64,000 nt of DNA, from assembly GCF_005938225.1 (NCBI RefSeq), contig NZ_VCPC01000001.1, positions 310,001-374,000 on the forward strand, written 5' to 3'. The notes under the pieces were generated by a model that was not told the DNA's origin, did no database searches, and was given only the letters and a program-made list of their open reading frames with translations. Below, one piece after another: positions 52,604 to 62,329 of this stretch (the stretch's first letter is position 1; every line of letters starts with the position of its first letter). A program made the translations under genes and the position numbers. Origin of the DNA: Arenibacterium halophilum. Lineage in GTDB: Bacteria > Pseudomonadota > Alphaproteobacteria > Rhodobacterales > Rhodobacteraceae.

Positions 52604-54655
52604 ATGCAACGCCTTGTCGAGTGTATTACCCAAGAACATCATACCGGGATCCTTTTAACCGCCATCGCGGTGTGCGTCGTCGGATCCGGCCTGACGGTCA
52701 GGCTGCTGCTGCGGCGCTGGTCACAGCGCCCGATACTGAAAGCCGTTCAGATTGCGATCATCGCGTCGACCTGCGCCACCACCATATGGGCGACGCACTT
52801 CATCGCGATGATCGCCTACGATCCCGGTGTACCGCATGCCTATGGCGTGGTTCTGACCGGCATCAGCCTTTTGGTCGCGATCTTTGGTGTTGTCTTGTCC
52901 TACCTTGTCGGCATCGCGCAAAAACTGCCGTTCCGCCACTACATGGCCGGCGCGATCCTTGGTCTGACAATCGTCGCAATGCATCAGGTTGGCGTCGATG
53001 CGATGATACTGCAGGGGCATGTCGATTTTGCGCCCCGATATATCATTGCGATGGTTGCCTCGGCGTCTTTTCTGGCGACCGCGTTCAATGCGGGAATCCT
53101 CCGAATCCCGTTGCGCCTGCGCTGGGCGGGGGGAACCGCCATGCTGACGACGACGATCCTGCTGGCCCATTTGACAGGCATGGCCGCGATCCGGATCCGG
53201 CTGGACCCAAGGGTCGCAGTTCCGGATCAGGTTCTGCCGGACAGCGTTCTCGCCGCCTTGGTACTTGCGGTGGTCGCGCTATTCTACGGAATGGGAATAG
53301 CCTTTTTTCTGCTCGAGACCATTTTGACAAATGACACCCGGCGCCAGCTGATGACGGCGTCGCTGCGCGACAACCTTACGGGTTTGCCAAACCGGCTCAG
53401 CCTGTCACGCCATATCGACCGCTGCGCGCGCGACCTTGGCGCCGGGCGGATACAAGCCGTTGCCATTCTGACGTTGGATTTGGACAAGTTCAAAGAAATC
53501 AATGACGTACATGGGCATGTCGCCGGTGACGAAGTGCTGTGCACCCTGGCAGGTCGGTTTCGCCGCGCTCTGTCAGACCGCGAGTTCATTGCGCGTACCG
53601 GTGGAGATGAGTTTGTTGCTGTCAAAACAGACTTTGCCCGCGTGGAAGAGGTGCGCGCCTTCGCGGTACGACTGCGCGCGCAAGTGCCGGAGCCATTGTA
53701 TTTCCAAAGTGCCAGCCTGCGCCTTGGCGCCAGTGTCGGCTTTGCCTGCTATCCCGAAGACAGCAGCGACCTGACGAAGATCATGCACTTCTCGGATCTT
53801 GCGATGTACCGGGCCAAAACTGACCCATACGTCAAGATTCGCCACTTCGAACACGACATGCACCGCGAGAACCGCGCACGAATCTCTTTGGTGCGTGATC
53901 TGCGGATGGCGATCGAACGCAATCAGCTAGACTTGGTCTATCAATCGCAAAACGACGTCCGCTCGCAAGCGCCCGTGGGGTTCGAGGTGCTCTTGCGGTG
54001 GAATCACCCCGAACGAGGTAATATTCCTCCATCCGAATTCATCCCAATTGCCGAAGAAACGGGGCTGATCCGCGAAATCGGTCTATGGGTCCTCCGAAAG
54101 GCATGCACCGAGGCCGTGACGTGGCACCGGCCTGTGCGTATCGCGGTGAACGTCGCTCCGCAGCAACTGGTGCAGCCGTCATTCGTTGAAACCGTGGCTG
54201 ATATCCTGCTGGAAACCGGTCTGACCCCGGATCGGCTGGAACTTGAAATAACCGAGGCCAGTATCATCGACGACCAGCGCAACACACTCGACGTGATGCA
54301 CAGGCTCAAAGCGATGGGCGTACGCATTGCCATGGATGATTTCGGAACCGGCTACTCCTCTATGGCGACGCTGCAAACCTTCCCCTTCGACAAGATCAAG
54401 ATCGACCGTAGCTTCATAGATGGCGTCGATGGAGATCCAACGCGCGCCGCAATCGTACGCTCGACCCTGATCCTGGGCCAAGCGCTGGATATTCCCGTTC
54501 TTGCAGAGGGTGTCGAGAAGCGCGAAGAGCTTGAATTTCTTTTGCGCGAACACTGCACCGAAGTGCAGGGCTTCCTCTTCGGCGCGCCACTCACCTACGA
54601 AGAGATGCGAAAAATCGTCGATGCCCCCCTGCACCGCGCAGCCGGGCTTGGCTAA
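52604..54655 (+). CDS. MHYT-GGDEF-EAL cyclic-di-GMP enzyme
   Basis: 683 residues from the ATG at 52604 (better ribosome site and family-like start than the ATG at 52580). N-terminal MHYT sensor domain of seven helices with MHYT-type motifs THFIAM (64-69), MHQVGVDAM (126-134) and LAHLTGM (187-193). The GGDEF domain has an intact GGDEF at 333-337 and no RxxD inhibitory site. The EAL domain has EVL (461-463), DDFGTG (578-583) and KIDRSF (599-604), all catalytic positions kept. So it could make and break c-di-GMP, sensing oxygen, CO or NO through MHYT (known for the family, not proven here). Confidence 0.93.
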   Translation: MQRLVECITQEHHTGILLTAIAVCVVGSGLTVRLLLRRWSQRPILKAVQIAIIASTCATTIWATHFIAMIAYDPGVPHAYGVVLTGISLLVAIFGVVLSYLVGIAQKLPFRHYMAGAILGLTIVAMHQVGVDAMILQGHVDFAPRYIIAMVASASFLATAFNAGILRIPLRLRWAGGTAMLTTTILLAHLTGMAAIRIRLDPRVAVPDQVLPDSVLAALVLAVVALFYGMGIAFFLLETILTNDTRRQLMTASLRDNLTGLPNRLSLSRHIDRCARDLGAGRIQAVAILTLDLDKFKEINDVHGHVAGDEVLCTLAGRFRRALSDREFIARTGGDEFVAVKTDFARVEEVRAFAVRLRAQVPEPLYFQSASLRLGASVGFACYPEDSSDLTKIMHFSDLAMYRAKTDPYVKIRHFEHDMHRENRARISLVRDLRMAIERNQLDLVYQSQNDVRSQAPVGFEVLLRWNHPERGNIPPSEFIPIAEETGLIREIGLWVLRKACTEAVTWHRPVRIAVNVAPQQLVQPSFVETVADILLETGLTPDRLELEITEASIIDDQRNTLDVMHRLKAMGVRIAMDDFGTGYSSMATLQTFPFDKIKIDRSFIDGVDGDPTRAAIVRSTLILGQALDIPVLAEGVEKREELEFLLREHCTEVQGFLFGAPLTYEEMRKIVDAPLHRAAGLG

Positions 54656-54751
54656 CGCTTCACCGTGTCGAGCTACAAATGTTCTCGGAGGATAACGACA
54701 CGGGCAGCCCGCTCGCTTCGTGCGCGTCAATCAAGACATAGAGCTGAGGGG

Positions 54752-54827
<76 letters not shown>

Positions 54828-54925
54828 GGATACGCGCGGTTTAGCCAAGGTCACGGACCATTGCAAGCGGCCAATCGCATGTCATACGCGCCGCACCGAT
54901 TGATGTCTTTAGCCGCACCGTCCGA

Positions 54926-55492
54926 TTATGTCAGCTCTTGGAAACCGGATGGATCAAGGCGGTAGACAACACCGTGATCCGCCGGAAACGTACCGAACTC
55001 GACAAGGTCCCTACCGAAATAGACGCAGGCCAACAAGCGCAGGGTCACCCCGTGCGTCACGATCACCGCCGGGCCACTCAGCCTCTCGAGGAAAGCTTCG
55101 ACACGCTTCGCAACGTCCCCGGGTGTCTCTCCACCGGGCAAGTGCCAATATACGGCCAGTCCCGCCAGATCCAGGTCACGGTTCACCGCCGCAATTTCCG
55201 CGCGCGAGCGTCCGGCCCAGTCGCCCATAGCGATCTCGCGCAGGCTGGGTTCAAGATAAAACTCCGACGACCGGCCCTTGACGATCTGCGCTGTTGCAAC
55301 TGCGCGCGGCTGCGGCGAACAAAACCATTGATACCCGGACAGATCCAACTGCTGAAGAATGGCGCGTTGATCGCCAGCCTGACGGCGTCCAAGCGGCGTA
55401 AGACTGCTGTCAAAGCCACCCTGAAAGCGGCCTTCGCGATTCCATTCGGTTTCGCCGTGCCGCAGACCTAAGATAGTAGGAAACTGAGCCAT
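54926..55492 (-). CDS. Histidine phosphatase family protein (phosphoglycerate-mutase-like)
   Basis: 188 residues from the ATG at 55492 (AGGCAAG upstream). The catalytic motif LRHGETEWNREGRFQG is at residues 9-24, with the second Arg in PRAVATAQIV, Glu in LREIAMGDW, and the second His in VTHGVTLRLL. These mark the histidine phosphatase superfamily of cobalamin-phosphate or phosphoglycerate phosphatases. A longer open frame upstream overlaps the tRNA-Val gene and was rejected. Lies between two tRNA-Val genes on the same strand. Confidence 0.9.
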   Translation of the reverse strand: MAQFPTILGLRHGETEWNREGRFQGGFDSSLTPLGRRQAGDQRAILQQLDLSGYQWFCSPQPRAVATAQIVKGRSSEFYLEPSLREIAMGDWAGRSRAEIAAVNRDLDLAGLAVYWHLPGGETPGDVAKRVEAFLERLSGPAVIVTHGVTLRLLACVYFGRDLVEFGTFPADHGVVYRLDPSGFQELT

Positions 55493-55530
55493 CTTGCCTG
55501 CATCGACCAGATTGCGCCGAACGGTAAGAA

Positions 55531-55605
55531 TGGTGGGTGATAAGAGATTTGAACTCCTGACATCTTCGATGTGAACGAAGCGCTCTACCACTGAGCTAAT
55601 CACCC
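55531..55605 (-). tRNA. tRNA-Val (anticodon CAC)
   Basis: 75 nt with CCA. Shares most of its sequence with the TAC tRNA 0.7 kb away; one base shorter in the D-loop (CAGTGGTAG), anticodon loop TTCACAT, anticodon CAC, T-loop TTCAAAT. Probably a duplicate that changed anticodon. Confidence 0.93.
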
Positions 55606-55860
55606 AACGCCGCGCGTCTTAGCCGGTGCCGGAGTGATCCGCAAGTCCCGGACTTGAAAGTTTTTATCTTCGAGCGCGAATTCATGCCAAAGAAAAGCGC
55701 CCCCGGCGTGGAGTGGCTCGTTCCGGGATCTGGGACACGAGCGCCGAGAATCTGGCTGTTTCTCGGCGGTCAACCGTTTCTCCCCTCCAATAGTGCGACA
55801 CAGTTGATGCGGGCAAGAAACCTTTTCGTTTTTTTCGGGCAAAACCAATGTTCTAGTGAC

Positions 55861-56726
55861 CTACCCCTGCCGGTCCCTCGTTCGTAACGAGTGTCTGCGG
55901 GTTTGATTTTGATAATCATGGGTTCCGGTTTGGGCAAGCGCGCCTGGCGCGGAACCCTCAAATTGCTCAAGCGCTCGGCGCGCTTGCAGTAGCGTCTGGT
56001 TTCCGAGCGACGAATGCGGCCTGACAGCCTTTCAAGCATATCGCCACAGCGCCAGCTTTCGCCGGGCATCGTCCAAAGTGTCAAAGCTCTCATCGTTCAA
56101 TAGCGCGTCGCGCAGGCTGCCGTTGAACGACTCGATCAAAGCGTTCTGCTGCGGTTTCCCAGGGTCGATGTAATGCCACGGCACATCTTTCTGGTCGGCC
56201 CATCTCAGGATGGCCCGGCTTGTGAACTCCGTCCCGTTATCACTGACGAAGCAACCCGGCTATCCGTAGACCCGCACCAGCGCATCCAGTGCGCGGGCGA
56301 CACGAGCTTCCGAGATACTGGTGTCAGCCATAAGGCACAGGTTTTCGCGGCAGCAATCGTCGATCACCGCCAGGGCGACCCATTTTGCGCCTTTGGTTCA
56401 AGAACAATGGCGAGCGAACTTGCGTGAAGCACCGAAGCTGTCCGACAGATGGTCCAGCAACCAGCGCGCATTTGGGCGCGCCGCCTCCGGCATCGGTGTG
56501 CGTGTGCCGCGGGCCCGCTTGCGGCCACGTCGTCCCTTCACCGATAGCCCTTCCTCCCGGTAAAGCCGATACAGCTTCTTGCAGTTCATGATTATGCCCT
56601 TGCGTTCGATCAGGACGCCGATCCGACGATAGCCGAACCGACGCCGCTTGCCTGCAATCTCCTGCAATTTCTTGCGGATCTCGGGGCAATCCGGCGGGCG
56701 CGCGCCGGACCGTCTAGGGATCGACA
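55861..56726 (-). pseudogene. IS3 transposase OrfB remnant of element 1
   Basis: DDE transposase C-terminal two-thirds. Recognisable pieces: [97 protein letters not shown] and RPHSSLGNQTLLQARRALEQ. It is dead: stop TAG near 56263 (YG-stop-PG), stop TGA near 56028 (RYA-stop-KA), and a stop inside the insert at 56364-56406. The DDE aspartates and glutamate remain. Confidence 0.85.
56364..56406 (-). repeat. Insert element A, copy 1 (inside transposase of element 1)
   Basis: A 43-base stretch, CGCTCGCCATTG onward on the minus strand, lying between KF and LAVIDD of the transposase where close relatives have only FRI. It shares 34 of 43 bases with 57178-57220. It brings a TGA stop. See finding on palindromic inserts. 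Confidence 0.6.
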
Positions 56727-57177
56727 CTAGACCTGTCGCGAATTTGTGCCGCTACAGGTGCTCGTTTAAGCCACTTTTCGTTCGAAGGCGACCGGTCTCT
56801 TCCAGCCCAGTGCTGAGTGACGCCGGCGCGGATTGCAGAAGCCGTTGATGTATTCGAAGATTGCCTTCTCAGCCTGCCGCCGTGTTTCCCATGACCGTCG
56901 CCAGATCGGCTCAGCCTTGATGGTCTTGAAGAACGTCTCGACAGTCGCGTTGTCATAGCAGTTTCCCTTGCCGCTCATCGAGACCTGGAAGCCATGCTGG
57001 CGCAGGATTTTCTGATAGTCGTGCGAACAGTATTGGCTGCCGCGATCCGTGGGGTGAATGCACTCTTTGGGGGGAGTTCTGAATGCAATTGCCGTGCTCA
57101 ACGCCCGGATCGACAGATCGCGTTTCATGCGATTGCTGACGGCCCAGCCGATCACGCGGCGGGACTGTAGATCGAGG

Positions 57178-57220
57178 AGCGAGCCATTGTCCGCCATTGG
57201 TCCGAGGGCAATGGCGAGCG
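57178..57220 (-). repeat. Insert element A, copy 2 (inside transposase of element 2)
   Basis: AGCGAGCCATTG to GGCAATGGCGAGCG on the + strand, 34/43 identical to 56364-56406 and in the same orientation in its host gene. It lies between YLA and LLDLQSRR, and the frame continues through it (LAIALGPMADNGS), a 13-residue in-frame insertion. It contains CCATTG-8-CCAATGG. Confidence 0.6.
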
Positions 57221-57358
57221 CCAGATATACCCCCCTCGCGGGTCCAGAAGTAGCTGATGTCGCCCGCCCATTTCCGGTTCGGCCCGGCCGCATTGAAGTC
57301 GCGATCCAGCAGGTTCGGAGCGATGTTGAACGTATGATCACTGTCTGTGCGTCGTTGG

Positions 57359-57383
57359 GGAAATGATCCCCCGGATCATTTCC
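57359..57383. repeat. Insert element C: 11-bp perfect palindrome in transposase 2
   Basis: GGAAATGATCC-CCC-GGATCATTTCC, within a 39-base segment after RKFKV of the transposase that close relatives lack. Confidence 0.6.
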
Positions 57384-57445
57384 TGACCCTCCTCCACCTT
57401 GAACTTGCGCGTTCTTAAAACAGTAATCCCGTTTTCGCGCACCCA

Positions 57446-57483
57446 CTGCCCGGCAGGCGATTGCCAAGCAATCTGCCGAGAGG
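57446..57483 (+). repeat. Insert element B, copy 1
   Basis: CTGCCCGGCAGG - c - GATTGC-CAA-GCAATC - TG - CCGAGAGG. Lies inside transposase OrfB of element 2, between VGR and RENGIT, where relatives have two residues. Confidence 0.6.
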
Positions 57484-57722
57484 ATCGACCGACGCGCCGG
57501 TGCGCGACATCGACACCGACCTCCTTCAATTCTTCGGTCATTCGGGGCCTGCCGTAGCTGCCCAGGCTCAAGCGCGACTGTTCCTTGGTATGCGCCAGCA
57601 CAACCATATCCGTGCGCTGCCTGTGGCTGGCAGGCCGGCTGCGGAAAGACAGCAATCCGCGCGTGCTGACGTTCATGACCTGAAAAAGCCGGTCGATCGG
57701 GAAGGCGCCGCGCTGTTCTTCC

Positions 57723-57760
57723 CCTCTCGGGATCATGCTGCGCATGACCCTGCCGGGCAG
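57723..57760 (-). repeat. Insert element B, copy 2 (opposite orientation)
   Basis: Minus strand: CTGCCCGGCAGG - g - TCATGC-GCA-GCATGA - TC - CCGAGAGG, at the start of OrfB. Same frame elements as copy 1, with the hairpin arms changed in a compensatory way. Confidence 0.6.
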
Positions 57761-57776
57761 CGGATGAACCTGAACC

Positions 57777-58052
57777 TCATGGCTTTTGGCTCGCGAAGAA
57801 CTGGGTGGCTTTTCTTAGGATGTCCCTCTCCTCCTTGAGGAAGCGGTTCTCGCGCAGACGCCGTTCGTTCTTCTGCGCAAGATCGCGATCCTCGGGCGAT
57901 ACCACATCTGTGTCACGGTGCGCGTTTGCCCACTTGTTCAAGGTCGAAAGCCCAACGCCCAGATCGTCAGCAACTTGTCGCCGTGTCAGCCCGCTGGTCA
58001 GAGCAATTCGCACCGCCTCTTTGCGAAATTCATCCGTTCTTCCTGTGCCCAT
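57777..58052 (-). CDS. IS3-family transposase OrfA (element 2)
   Basis: 91 residues from the ATG at 58052, MGTGRTDEFRKEAVRIALTS and on: a helix-turn-helix of the InsE/IS3 OrfA kind (RRQVADDLGVGLSTLNKWAN) followed by a leucine-zipper-like tail LAQKNERRLRENRFLKEERD. It appears intact, whereas OrfB is broken, so the element cannot make a normal OrfAB fusion. Possible product would still bind DNA. Confidence 0.85.
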   Translation of the reverse strand: MGTGRTDEFRKEAVRIALTSGLTRRQVADDLGVGLSTLNKWANAHRDTDVVSPEDRDLAQKNERRLRENRFLKEERDILRKATQFFASQKP

Positions 58053-58116
58053 AGCTCGTCTTCTTTGCTGCACACGATGCGATCAAAAGAGCGGCACCTA
58101 ACCGCGACAGGTCTAG

Positions 58117-58453
58117 GTCTGCCAAAACGGCAGAGTATGCTTGAGAAAGGCTCATATGCTGGAACGTCTTGACCATTCGATCTCCGATCTTTCGGTTTTG
58201 ATGTGCCAAGAAGGCCTTCAGGACCGACTAAGATGTTGGCCGTTTTGCCCGGCAACGAAATCCCAAAACGACTTTTCTGCTCACTGTTGCATCGGGACAA
58301 ACGTCCCGTAGCTCTTGTGGGTGACCCTGAAAAATATGATCGAAAAACCAAACGGCTACCGAGGATCTCCTCGGTAGCCGTTGCAGTTGCGTCCCAGATT
58401 CCGAAATGAGCCAGGTGTTCAGACCGGGAGCGTTTTCAGCTAGATCAGCAAGA
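58117..58453. other. 337-base region between IS element 2 and lon
   Basis: Contains the lon terminator. The rest holds no gene or transposase text I can recognise. It is AT-richer than the neighbourhood, probably leftover of an older insertion. Confidence 0.5.
58353..58380 (-). terminator. Terminator of lon
   Basis: CGGCTACCGAGGA-2 bases-TCCTCGGTAGCCG, a 13-bp perfect stem. On the minus strand it is followed by TTTGGTTTTT, 73 bases after the lon stop. Confidence 0.88.
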
Positions 58454-60865
58454 TCAATGCGCGGTCGGGCTCCCTGCCAAACCAGCCTTCTCTGCTGCCG
58501 CCGCTGCAATCGCAGCCTCTTCGGCGGCCTCGTCCCATTCAATAGGCTCGGGTTGCCGTACCAAGGCGTGCTTCAACACTTCGGATACATGCTTGACGGG
58601 AACAATATCGAGCCCGGCTTTTACGTTATCCGGAATATCAGGAAGATCCTTCGCATTTTCTTCCGGAATCAGCACCGTCTTGATGCCCCCGCGCAGCGCC
58701 GCCAGCAGCTTTTCCTTCAGCCCACCGATGGCGCTTGCGTTGCCGCGCAGCGTCACCTCACCCGTCATCGCGATATCCTTGCGGACCGGTATCTGCGTCA
58801 GGACCGACACGATTCCAGTCACCATCGCCAAGCCGGCCGAAGGGCCGTCTTTCGGGGTGGCACCATCGGGCACGTGAACGTGAATATCCCAGTGATCGAA
58901 GCGCGGCGGCTTGATCCCAAGGCTCGGACTGATCGAGCGCACGTAGCTCGACGCTGCGTCGATCGACTCCTTCATCACGTCCCCAAGCTTACCGGTGGTT
59001 TTCATCCGGCCCTTGCCCGGCAGGCGCAAGGCTTCGATGCTCAGCAATTCGCCTCCAACGCTCGTATACGCCAGCCCCGTCACCACACCAACCTGGTCTT
59101 CCTGTTCGGCCAGGCCAAAGCGGTACTTCGGCACACCAAGGAATTCGTCAAGGTTTTCGGGAGTCACCGTGACCGACTCTGCCTCGCCCTTGATAATCCG
59201 CGTCAGTGACTTGCGCGCAACCTTGGCGATTTCGCGTTCGAGGTTCCGCACACCCGCTTCGCGCGTGTAGGTGCGAATAATCTCGGTCAGCGCGTCATCC
59301 GTCAGTTCGAACTCCTTGCCTTTCAGTGCATGGTTCTTCACCTGCTTGGAAATCAGGTGCTGCTTCGCGATCTCGCGCTTTTCATCCTCGGTGTAGCCCG
59401 CCAGCGGAATGATCTCCATCCGGTCCAGCAGCGGCCCCGGCATGTTGTAGCTGTTCGATGTCGTCAGGAACATCACATTGCTCAGGTCGTATTCGACCTC
59501 GAGGTAGTGATCGACAAAGCTGCCGTTCTGTTCCGGATCCAGCACCTCGAGCATCGCGCTGGCCGGATCGCCCCGGAAATCCTGGCCCATCTTGTCGATT
59601 TCATCCAGCAGGATCAACGGGTTGGTGGTTTTCGCCTTTTTCAGCGCTTGGATGATCTTGCCCGGCATCGACCCGATATAAGTCCGACGGTGGCCGCGGA
59701 TTTCCGATTCGTCACGCACACCGCCCAGGCTGATGCGGATGAATTCACGCCCGGTTGCCTTTGCCACGGATTTGCCAAGCGATGTCTTGCCAACGCCCGG
59801 AGGGCCGACAAGGCACATGATCGGGCCTTTCATCTTCTTGCTGCGCTGCTGCACGGCCAGATATTCGACGATCCGTTCCTTCACCTTTTCAAGGCCGTAG
59901 TGGTCGTTATCCAGAATGTCCTGGGCGCGGCCAAGGTCTTTCTTGACGCGCGATTTGACCCCCCACGGGATCGACAGCATCCAGTCAAGGTAGTTACGTA
60001 CAACCGTGGCCTCGGCGCTCATCGGCGACATGTTCTTGAGCTTCTTCAGCTCGGCGTCGGCCTTCTCGCGCGCCTCTTTCGACAGCTTGGTTTCCTGGAT
60101 TTTCTGTTCCAGCTCAGCAACTTCGTTGCTGCCATCCTCGCCATCGCCCAGCTCGCGCTGGATCGCCTTCATCTGTTCGTTCAGGTAATATTCGCGCTGC
60201 GTCTTCTCCATCTGGGATTTGACGCGCGTCTTGATCTTCTTCTCGACCTGCAGAACGCTCAACTCGCCCTGCATCAGGCCATAGACCTTCTCGAGCCGGT
60301 CGCTGACCGACAGGGTTTCCAGCAGCTCCTGCTTTTGCTCAACCTCGATCCCGAGATGGCCGGCAACCAGATCGGCCAGACGCGCCGGTTCGGTGGATTC
60401 GCCGACGGCGGCCAGAGCCTCCTCGGGGATGTTCTTGCGAACTTTCGCGTAGCGTTCGAATTCGTCACCGACCGCGCGCAACAGCGCCTCGGTCGTGGTC
60501 ACGTCTCCGGGAATTTCGGTCAGGTACTCGGCCCGGGCTTCAAAGAATTCATCATTCTCCAAATACTCGGTAATCCGCACCCGCGCTTGCCCTTCGACCA
60601 GCACTTTCACAGTGCCATCGGGAAGTTTCAGCAATTGCAGCACGTTGGCCAGCACACCGGCGTCATAGATGCCATCGGCCTCGGGATCATCCTCGCTCGG
60701 GTCAATCTGGCTCGACAGCAGGATTTGCTTGTCGTCCGCCATCACCTCTTCCAAGGCGCGCACCGATTTCTCTCGTCCGACGAAAAGCGGCACGATCATG
60801 TGCGGGAATACCACGATGTCACGCAGCGGCAGCACCGGATAGGACGCGTTAAGAGGCTCTTTCAT
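58454..60865 (-). CDS. lon: Lon ATP-dependent protease
   Basis: Hexameric AAA+ serine protease for damaged and regulatory proteins. 803 residues. N-terminal substrate domain (PVLPLRDIVVFPHMIVPLFV), Walker A GPPGVGKTSLGKS near residue 355, Walker B ILLDEIDKMG, and the proteolytic Ser-Lys dyad with Ser near 673 in DGPSAGLAMVTG. Length matches the LonA family. A weak CTTGAA (60967-60972, minus strand) could be a heat-shock promoter element but its partner is not evident. Strong terminator downstream, followed by the IS nest. Confidence 0.96.
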   Translation of the reverse strand: MKEPLNASYPVLPLRDIVVFPHMIVPLFVGREKSVRALEEVMADDKQILLSSQIDPSEDDPEADGIYDAGVLANVLQLLKLPDGTVKVLVEGQARVRITEYLENDEFFEARAEYLTEIPGDVTTTEALLRAVGDEFERYAKVRKNIPEEALAAVGESTEPARLADLVAGHLGIEVEQKQELLETLSVSDRLEKVYGLMQGELSVLQVEKKIKTRVKSQMEKTQREYYLNEQMKAIQRELGDGEDGSNEVAELEQKIQETKLSKEAREKADAELKKLKNMSPMSAEATVVRNYLDWMLSIPWGVKSRVKKDLGRAQDILDNDHYGLEKVKERIVEYLAVQQRSKKMKGPIMCLVGPPGVGKTSLGKSVAKATGREFIRISLGGVRDESEIRGHRRTYIGSMPGKIIQALKKAKTTNPLILLDEIDKMGQDFRGDPASAMLEVLDPEQNGSFVDHYLEVEYDLSNVMFLTTSNSYNMPGPLLDRMEIIPLAGYTEDEKREIAKQHLISKQVKNHALKGKEFELTDDALTEIIRTYTREAGVRNLEREIAKVARKSLTRIIKGEAESVTVTPENLDEFLGVPKYRFGLAEQEDQVGVVTGLAYTSVGGELLSIEALRLPGKGRMKTTGKLGDVMKESIDAASSYVRSISPSLGIKPPRFDHWDIHVHVPDGATPKDGPSAGLAMVTGIVSVLTQIPVRKDIAMTGEVTLRGNASAIGGLKEKLLAALRGGIKTVLIPEENAKDLPDIPDNVKAGLDIVPVKHVSEVLKHALVRQPEPIEWDEAAEEAAIAAAAAEKAGLAGSPTAH

Positions 60866-61090
60866 GCTCTTTCCTTATTCTTGGCAAGGCGGCGAGGTCC
60901 CTAAGTCAGGCAACCATAGCCGTCTCCTGTTTACGGATAGATAACCTGTGGCCCCGCCCTGCTCATTTCAAGCCATTATTGTGGTCACCATGACGTGTCG
61001 TGGGGCGATGTGCAACGGGGCACACTGTCGCCCGGGGTGCTCCTGCAAAGGAAAGTAACGCTAAGTCTAGGAAAGCGGCGGGTCGCCCGC

Positions 61091-62290
<1,200 letters not shown>

Positions 62291-62329
62291 TCAAATACAA
62301 ACTGTTGTTTATTCCTTTGAGGCAAGCGC

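Larger units (their letters stand above)
55857..56726 (-). mobile_element. IS3-family element 1, remnant cut by element 2
   Basis: The end of an IS3-family (IS51/IS407-like group, from memory) element. The terminal TGACCTACCCCTG starts at 55857. The transposase runs leftward from 56726, where it meets the terminal inverted repeat of the second element. No continuation of the missing 5' part is recognisable beyond 58116, so the rest appears deleted. Confidence 0.75.
56766..57780 (-). pseudogene. IS3 transposase OrfB of element 2, interrupted
   Basis: Starts at the ATG at 57780, overlapping the OrfA stop as ATGA. Recognisable from GAFPIDRLFQVMNVSTRG through SLGSYGRPRMTEELKEVGVD to SRRVIGWAVSNRMKRDLSIR, HTDRGSQYCSHDYQKILRQH-like text, GNCYDNATVETFFKTIKAEP and YINGFCNPRRRHSALGWKRP. 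Frame is broken near 57725-57745 and by an extra four bases near 57340, and three to four short inserts are embedded. The DDE core is otherwise readable, so decay looks recent. Confidence 0.85.
56727..58116 (-). mobile_element. IS3-family element 2, with terminal inverted repeats
   Basis: About 1390 bases bounded by CTAGACCTGTCGCG at the left end (56727) and its inverse CGCGACAGGTCTAG at the right end (58103-58116); the match continues inward (TGTGCCGCT against GGTGCCGCT). OrfA and a broken OrfB lie between. It has jumped into element 1. No target duplication could be read. Confidence 0.85.

Noticed and set aside
55606-55856. Short open frames between tRNA-Val(CAC) and the IS nest
   Set aside because: No ribosome site or domain pattern; one GCCGAGAA/TTCTCGGC hairpin only.
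56720-58125. Target-site duplication around IS element 2
   Set aside because: Bases flanking the inverted ends do not form a direct repeat, perhaps because the host element has been deleted on one side.
60975-61090. Structured small RNA (SRP-like) upstream of lon
   Set aside because: G-rich, with some pairing, but lacks the conserved SRP loop motifs; no promoter-terminator frame seen.
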